64,000 nucleotides of DNA, taken from Lanius collurio. Its lineage: Eukaryota > Chordata > Aves > Passeriformes > Laniidae. The notes under the pieces are model-generated. The model was given only the letters and a program-made list of their open reading frames with translations. It was not told the DNA's origin and searched no databases. The stretch lies in contig JACBWW010000017.1 in NCBI GenBank assembly GCA_020086605.1, positions 6,531,877 through 6,595,876 on the forward strand, in the 5' to 3' direction. A program made the position numbers and the translations under genes. This document shows, piece by piece, positions 60,001 to 64,000 of this stretch (its first letter is position 1; each line of letters begins with the position of its first letter).

Positions 60001-63000
60001 TCACTGGAGCTCTGGGATGGGGATCACAAGCTGTGCTCCCCATTCAGCCTAGAGCATGTTTCTTTCTACAAGCACTGTGCACCTGGCTGTGCTGCTCCCT
60101 GCCCATTCACACCTGATTCTGGATCAATAACCCACTGAAAAGCACCAGTGGAACTGGCAGCCAGCTCCCTTGTCCAAGCTGCTGCTTGTTTGAGGGTTAT
60201 GGAACCAGTCTGACAGGACCCAACACTCAGCTGCAGGAGCCCTCACTGCTGTTCTCTCTGTGCCCCACACATTTACAGCAGGATGCAGACCTTCCATATT
60301 CTGAGCATTCCATGGGCAGTACAGAGGACCAAGAGAAGACCAATCTCCCCTCGATCTCCTTTGCTGCTCAGGTTACAGGTGCTAAACTCATTGGGGTAGA
60401 CAATATTTGCATTACAAAAAAAAAGAAGGAACAGGTTTTCCAGTTCTGATTATATTAATGCTTGACCACGAGCAGAAGCTACACATACTGGTAGTCATTT
60501 TGGCTGGGATGGAGTTAATTTTCTTCATTGTAGCTAATCTGGGGCTGGCTTGGATTTGTGCTGAAAACAGTGCTGATAGCACACCAATGTTTTCCTTACT
60601 GCTAAGCAGAGCTCACACAGCCTGAAGGCCTCTTCTGCTTCTCTCACCACCTGACCCTGAGTAGGCTGGGGGTGCACAAGGATTTGGAAGAGGACACAGC
60701 TGGGACAGCTGACCCCAGCTGGCACAAGAAGTATTCTAGACCATATGATGTCATGCCCAGCATATAAAGCTGGAAGTGAGGATGTTTGGAGTGATGCCAT
60801 TTGTCTTCCCAAGTAACTGATTGGAGCCCTGCTTTCCCAGGGATGGCTGAACACCTGCCCACTGGTGGGAAGTATTAAATGAACCCTTACTTCACTGTGC
60901 CTGCACACGCAGCTTTTGCTTTCCCTATTAAACGGTCTTTACCTCAACACATGATTTCTCTCACTTTAATCCTTCTGAATCTCTCCTCCATCCCACTGGC
61001 AGGGACTAAGGCAGCAGCTGCTGTAGGGCTGAGATGCCTCATGGGGTTAAATGAGGACAATGCTCCCTCAAAAGCAAAGGAATGCAGGAACACAGCTGAA
61101 AGGATGCCCTGAGGCTGTCCCAGTGAGGCACTGGGAACACCACAATTTTAACCCATCTCAGCTGGAGAGGTGCTCCCTCCTTTATCCACAGAGCTGCTTG
61201 GGGTCTGATGCTGTTGGAAATCAGCACACATGTCTTTCGAATTCAGACAAGGCAAATTTAAGACAGTTCCTCAAACTAGACCAGAAAGAAGTTCAAACAC
61301 TGTCTGACAAAATGCAGTCAACAGGAGCTCCACTCCACCAAAGCAAGGAAACAAATAGTAGCTGTCATTATTGGCTGCAAGTTTTTAAACCAGACTACAG
61401 AAACCTCCTGCTACTTATAACTGCAGGCAGCTCTTGGGTCAGTTGTTCCTCACCCCAGTTGCAATTCCAGCCCTTCAGGCCACTTTTCACTCCTCCAAAA
61501 CAGAGGAACTACATTGCTGATGATGAGGGACATTGAGCATAGAAGGAGAAAATCAAGGTAAAGCAGCTAAAAAACTTTGTCCCAAGTCCCAGAAGTTAAT
61601 GGAAAAAAGTACTTCAGAGAGATGGCCAGTAAACTAGGTTTCTAAGTATTTGGCTTGCATTCCCCAGTCCCAGGTGACTTCTTTCTGGTCTAGTTCATCT
61701 CTTTGAAAAACTGAAATAATGCTAATTCTCTCCTTTGTGAAGTTTTATATGGGAGCTAAGGAAATATTATTAGGAAGCGAAATTGCAGCCTCACCCACTT
61801 GCACAGCTGTGTGTACAAGGGGGAGGATGTAGGCAAGGAAATGTAAGAGTTACCGTGTCCCAAAAATAATATTGCAGTCTCATTAAAGCCTGGGTCTCTC
61901 CTCCACTGCAGGGGAAGGCTGTTCTGGGATCAGTCACGGGATCTGTAACAGAAAACACCATCACCTTGTCACCCCTTGGGAAAGCAACTCAAAGGCAGGC
62001 AGCTTAAAATCTAGGGATGCTCAGCAAGTGGGGATGTCTGCTTTGGGAGCATAAAAGATTGTGTGGTCTTCCTTTACAATAAGGGTCACATCAAACACAT
62101 TAAAAATCACTAAGAGGATGTTTCCTACCCAGCTGCAGGGCAGCTCCTCCACACAGGGATTTTACCTTCACTTGCACTGTAAGTGAACTGAGGTTTAGTT
62201 ACAGCCTGAAGGCCAACCACTGCCTCTTGTGTTTTGGTTCTCAGTAAGAGATGTATCATAGAATCACAGACTCACAGAATGGCTTGAATTGGAAGGGACA
62301 TTAAAGATCATCCAGTTCCAACCCCCCTGCCATGGGCAGGGACACCTTCCACTATCCCAAATTGCTCTAAGCCCCGTCCAACCAGGCCTTGGACACTTCC
62401 AGGGATGGCACATCCACACAACTTCTCTGAGCAACCTGTGCCAGGACCTCACCACCCTCAGAGGGAAGAATTTCATCCTCACATCTCATCTAAATCTACT
62501 CTCTTTCAGTTTGAGGACAAATATCTGCCTAACCCTGCAACTAGAGACAGATGCTTCTGCAGCACCTCCCAGACTGAAAGGGCCATGATAACCCAATCAT
62601 CCCTAGGGAACATCTTTTACATTTCTGTTTAGCACTAGTTGCCTCTGCATCTTTACAAGGAGACGTCTTTTCTGAGACAGAATATAATGTGCAGTGCAAG
62701 ATGCTGGGTTTGTATTAACCACCAGAGCTCAAGTGCAGCCAGTACAGGTACCTACTTCACCCTGGCTGAACACCTGGGAATCTGGAGGAGAAGGAAATAA
62801 TTTACTTTGTAAACCCCATTTTCAAAAACAGACCTAAGTAAGACATTTTTAAGAACAGAATCTAAGCAGGATTTCATTAGAGCAAATTCCAAATTAAGAC
62901 TTCTCACCCTTCTGCCCGAAATCCTCCATTGTGGGGATACTCCCTTCTTCCAGCCCTGGTGCCAGGGGCTTCAGCTGATCTGCCATCCGCAGGGTTGGCC

Positions 63001-64000
63001 GGACCTTGGCCTGGGATTCCAGCGCTTTTCGGAAGTGGGTGTAGACATCAGGTAACCTGCAGAGATAGGAGCAGCCAGCTCACTGCAGGGCGGCTGCCTG
63101 GCCCCTCCACACGCACACACCCATTCCTCCAGAGGAGGATTAGCATTCCAGGCTGTCCTCTCAAGTTTGTGATGCCTGTTTGTACACTGCCAGGCAGGTG
63201 CCCCTGGGGATAACAGCCACCAGAAGCTCAGTCCTTTGGCCAATATCTTTCTACTTCTGATGCAAATTGTGCCTTCTCAATCTAAGGTGTGCCCTGATGG
63301 GGAAATCCATGAGATCCTGATTTATCTCACCTAACTTCCGATTAACAGTGTAAAAAAATCTACATCCTCCTGGTGCCTTTTCTGTCAAAGGAGGAAAAAC
63401 AGGCATTTTCATGGCCTGACTTGTCTGCCCTTATTTTATACATTTTCTAGAGAGTACCATAAATCACTCAGCTGCACCTCAAGTGATTACTGAGGGAGCC
63501 ATTAAGAGTACACACAAAAGGGGGGTTTGAAGTAAATCATCTCTTAGGTCCTTTCCAACCCAAACCTTTCTATGATTCTATGAAGATGCTCCAGGGGAAG
63601 TTTAGATTGGATATTTGGAAAAGTTTCTTCACAGAAAGGGTGGTTAGGCTAGAACAACGTGTCCAGGGAAGTGGGGGAGTCACCACTGCCAGAGGGATTT
63701 AAAAGATGTGTACATGTGGCACTGAAGGACATGGTTTTGTGGTGGACTTGGCATAGTTAATGGTTTGACTTGATGATCTTAGAGGTCTTTTTCAGTCCCA
63801 TAATGAATGGTCAAACACACACCTTGGCTTTATACATACTGAAGCATAAAAGAGTGCAGGAGGACGAATGTGCCACTTCCCCTTTGTGTCCCCGAGCATG
63901 ACAGCACTGTTCCATAAGAGCACAAATAGATGGACTAAAAGGTCCTTTCCCTGTGGAACCAGATGACTGGGAGCCCTCCTGAGTGAGAAACAAATGGGAC
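47928..64000 (-). CDS. CRY-DASH: Cryptochrome DASH (CRY-DASH), 3' ten coding exons; N-terminus beyond right edge
   Basis: CRY-DASH is a photolyase/cryptochrome-family flavoprotein that binds FAD and can repair UV dimers in single-stranded DNA. CDS join(<63056..62908, 61942..61854, 59819..59746, 58101..58012, 55956..55877, 54611..54552, 53520..53363, 50514..50395, 49414..49238, 48035..47928), 1,105 nt, about 367 codons before the stop. Vertebrate CRY-DASH is about 520 residues, so roughly 150 N-terminal residues (the alpha/beta antenna domain) are missing. Visible family motifs include [41 protein letters not shown] and [10 protein letters not shown]. By alignment from memory with E. coli photolyase, the Trp triad (W306/W359/W382) is kept in IPWKKD, GLDWRMG and YGNWLY, the FAD-N5 residue is Asn, and the DASH-type replacements M345 to Gln and W384 to Tyr are present. 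Frame and GT/AG sites hold at all nine junctions and no premature stop was found. Confidence 0.96.
48036..49237 (-). other. CRY-DASH: CRY-DASH last intron
   Basis: A 1.2-kb intron with no recognised element. Confidence 0.85.
49238..49414 (-). CDS. CRY-DASH: CRY-DASH penultimate exon
   Basis: This 177-nt exon encodes [38 protein letters not shown] and [21 protein letters not shown]. The acceptor is TTTGCAG and the donor GGCCT|GTGAGT, phase 0 at both ends. If the donor is not used, the frame stays open for 37 more codons to a stop at 49,124. Confidence 0.96.
49415..53362 (-). other. CRY-DASH: CRY-DASH introns flanking the 120-nt exon
   Basis: Two introns, 49,415-50,394 and 50,515-53,362, surround the exon at 50,395-50,514. 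I recognised no repeat family or further exon in either. ORFs of around 100 codons near 51.3-51.9 kb show no family features. Confidence 0.8.
50395..50514 (-). CDS. CRY-DASH: CRY-DASH exon ([10 protein letters not shown] segment)
   Basis: This 120-nt exon encodes [29 protein letters not shown] and [11 protein letters not shown]. The acceptor is TTCTCAAG and the donor GAAT|GTAAGT. The Asn of CSN faces flavin N5 by alignment, and GNWLY holds the third triad Trp plus the DASH Tyr. Confidence 0.97.
53363..53520 (-). CDS. CRY-DASH: CRY-DASH exon (FAD and substrate-pocket core)
   Basis: This 158-nt exon encodes [40 protein letters not shown] and [13 protein letters not shown]. The acceptor is TCTGCAG|AG and the donor CTG|GTAAGA. 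NRGRQ carries the DASH-specific Gln where CPD photolyases have Met. DW is the second triad Trp. Confidence 0.97.
54552..54611 (-). CDS. CRY-DASH: CRY-DASH exon (first Trp of the triad)
   Basis: This 60-nt exon encodes [20 protein letters not shown]. The acceptor is CTCCACAG|GG and the donor AAAG|GTCAGT. Spacing to the next conserved Trp (ten residues) fits E. coli W306/W316, so the Trp of IPW is the likely outer or middle electron-transfer tryptophan. Confidence 0.93.
55877..55956 (-). CDS. CRY-DASH: CRY-DASH exon ([10 protein letters not shown] segment)
   Basis: This 80-nt exon encodes [14 protein letters not shown] and [13 protein letters not shown]. The acceptor is TGTTTCAG|GG and the donor [21 protein letters not shown] is the hallmark photolyase/cryptochrome helix. 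Confidence 0.95.
56577..56790 (-). mobile_element. CR1 LINE 3' fragment in CRY-DASH intron
   Basis: On the minus strand it ends with the complement of GTTGGAAAAGACCTTTGAGA and ATCATCCAGGC. Further in lie CCTCCCTGGGAAGCCCATTC and CCTGTCTGTGAAGGAAGT blocks (as read on the plus strand). This is a CR1 subfamily with a different 3' body from the copies at 45 and 62 kb. Confidence 0.85.
58012..58101 (-). CDS. CRY-DASH: CRY-DASH exon ([12 protein letters not shown] segment)
   Basis: This 90-nt exon encodes [20 protein letters not shown] and [10 protein letters not shown]. The acceptor is GCTTTCAG|G and the donor ACTG|GTATGT. The G-C-[IL]-SPR motif is characteristic of the family. Confidence 0.95.
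58102..59745 (-). other. CRY-DASH: CRY-DASH intron
   Basis: A 1.64-kb intron with nothing recognised in it. Confidence 0.8.
59746..59819 (-). CDS. CRY-DASH: CRY-DASH exon (YKETRNGL segment)
   Basis: This 74-nt exon encodes [19 protein letters not shown] and TKFAP plus two bases of the following Trp. The acceptor is GCTCTCACAG and the donor CCATG|GTAAAG. YKETRNG and [13 protein letters not shown] (continued in the next exon) line the FAD site. Confidence 0.95.
59820..61853 (-). other. CRY-DASH: CRY-DASH intron carrying a solo LTR
   Basis: A 2.0-kb intron, of which about 570 bp is a solo long terminal repeat. The remaining sequence shows no exon. Confidence 0.85.
60489..61059 (+). mobile_element. 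Solo LTR of a passerine-type endogenous retrovirus
   Basis: The block begins TGGTAGTCATTTTGGCTGGG and ends GGGGTTAAATGAGGACA, which fits the TG...CA ends and the GGCTGGGAT-GAGTTAATTTT / GGGGTTAAAC body of a familiar songbird LTR family. It contains a CCATATGATGTCATGCCCAG region (CRE-like), a TATA box (AGCATATAAAG), and a poly(A)-type TATTAAA near 60,930. No gag, pol or second LTR lies nearby, so it is a solo LTR left by recombination. It is antisense to CRY-DASH. A target-site duplication could not be identified, so its exact edges are uncertain. Confidence 0.8.
61854..61942 (-). CDS. CRY-DASH: CRY-DASH exon ([10 protein letters not shown] segment)
   Basis: This 89-nt exon encodes [20 protein letters not shown] and [10 protein letters not shown]. 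The acceptor is CTGTTACAG and the donor ACACG|GTAAC. The GGE-x-AL-xRL motif opens the helical FAD domain. Confidence 0.95.
61943..62907 (-). other. CRY-DASH: CRY-DASH intron with a CR1 fragment
   Basis: A 0.97-kb intron, of which about 350 bp is a CR1 copy. [16 protein letters not shown] open stretch near 62.75-62.79 kb has splice-like flanks but is not needed, since flanking exons join in frame to give the conserved FGQKDPVTDPR sequence. Confidence 0.8.
62255..62610 (-). mobile_element. CR1 LINE 3' fragment in CRY-DASH intron
   Basis: The plus strand shows the complement of a CR1 3' end: ATCATAGAATCACAGACTCA, GAATGGCTTGAATTGGAAGG, CCCCCCTGCCATGGGCAGGG and a GTGCCAGGACCTCACCACCC block. The 3' end of the element lies at the low coordinate with the typical repeated ATAGAATCA tail. 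It is sense to CRY-DASH. Confidence 0.93.
62908..63056 (-). CDS. CRY-DASH: CRY-DASH exon encoding the interdomain linker (first exon in window)
   Basis: This 149-nt exon encodes [34 protein letters not shown] and [11 protein letters not shown]. The acceptor is CTCTGCAG and the donor AAGG|GTGAG; it enters with one base and leaves in phase 1. LPDVYTxFRK is the usual DASH motif just after the N-terminal domain. Confidence 0.92.
63530..63582 (+). mobile_element. Short CR1 tail
   Basis: The sequence TCTTAGGTCCTTTCCAACCC continues to AAACCTTTCTATGATTCTATG, the diagnostic CR1 3' end with two copies of the terminal octamer-like motif. The body upstream is too decayed to bound. Confidence 0.85.
63590..63808 (+). 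mobile_element. CR1 LINE 3' fragment
   Basis: Blocks GGAAGTTTAGATTGGATATT, CTTCACAGAAAGGGTGGTTA, GTGGGGGAGTCACCACTGCC and ATGTGTACATGTGGCACTGA, ending in GACTTGATGATCTTAGAGGT. Very like the copy at 41.85-42.08 kb, including the unusual AAAAGATGTGTACATGTGGC stretch, so both come from the same CR1 subfamily. It abuts the preceding CR1 tail. Confidence 0.92.

Larger units (their letters stand above)
63057..64000 (-). other. CRY-DASH: CRY-DASH intron continuing past right edge
   Basis: No upstream CRY-DASH exon (expected to encode the N-terminal antenna domain) was found here. It holds a CR1 tail at about 63.53-63.58 kb followed directly by a second CR1 fragment. Confidence 0.75.

Noticed and set aside
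61051..61536. 161-codon plus-strand ORF in a CRY-DASH intron
   Set aside because: It starts in the end of the solo LTR and continues into intron with no domain or splice support.
62740..62790. Possible extra CRY-DASH mini-exon
   Set aside because: The exons at 62,908-63,056 and 61,854-61,942 join in frame to give a continuous conserved sequence, so no extra exon is needed.

Overview
The window is vertebrate nuclear DNA, almost certainly from a bird and probably a songbird. It shows long introns with GT/AG splice sites, CpG-island promoters, about eleven 5'-truncated CR1 LINE copies (the dominant avian interspersed repeat) and one solo LTR of a type familiar from passerine genomes. There is no prokaryotic gene organisation. 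Almost all of the short open reading frames in the window are chance ORFs; the real coding sequence is a set of small exons, all on the minus strand.

Three minus-strand genes can be read. Right to left (5' to 3') they are: (1) a cryptochrome-DASH gene, whose last ten coding exons (63,056 down to a stop codon at 47,928) cover most of the FAD-binding photolyase domain and the C-terminal tail, with the N-terminal part lying beyond the right edge; (2) MYD88, complete in five exons (46,162 to 37,173), coding for 298 residues with a death domain, intermediate segment and TIR domain; (3) OXSR1, of which only coding exons 1 (24,255-24,186) and 2 (5,133-5,021) are present, separated by a 19 kb intron and continuing off the left edge. 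Every exon junction listed was checked for a GT donor, an AG acceptor and preserved reading frame.

MYD88 upstream of OXSR1 on the same strand is the order seen in human chromosome 3p22. The CRY-DASH gene sits directly upstream of MYD88, where placental mammals have ACAA1 and no CRY-DASH. MYD88 links Toll-like and IL-1 family receptors to IRAK kinases; OXSR1 is a WNK-activated kinase of cation-chloride cotransporters; CRY-DASH is a blue-light flavoprotein. There is no sign that they work together: this is conserved neighbourhood, not an operon.

The remainder is intron and intergenic DNA: the two CpG-island promoters (OXSR1 about 23.3-24.9 kb, MYD88 about 45.8-46.3 kb), CR1 fragments, a solo LTR in a CRY-DASH intron, a GC-rich degenerate repeat with two perfect 16-bp palindromes at the start of OXSR1 intron 1, a 38-bp tandem duplication, and several AT-rich stretches that could be conserved non-coding elements or long 3' UTRs. 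No tRNA, rRNA or CRISPR was seen, and I found no convincing novel multi-gene system.
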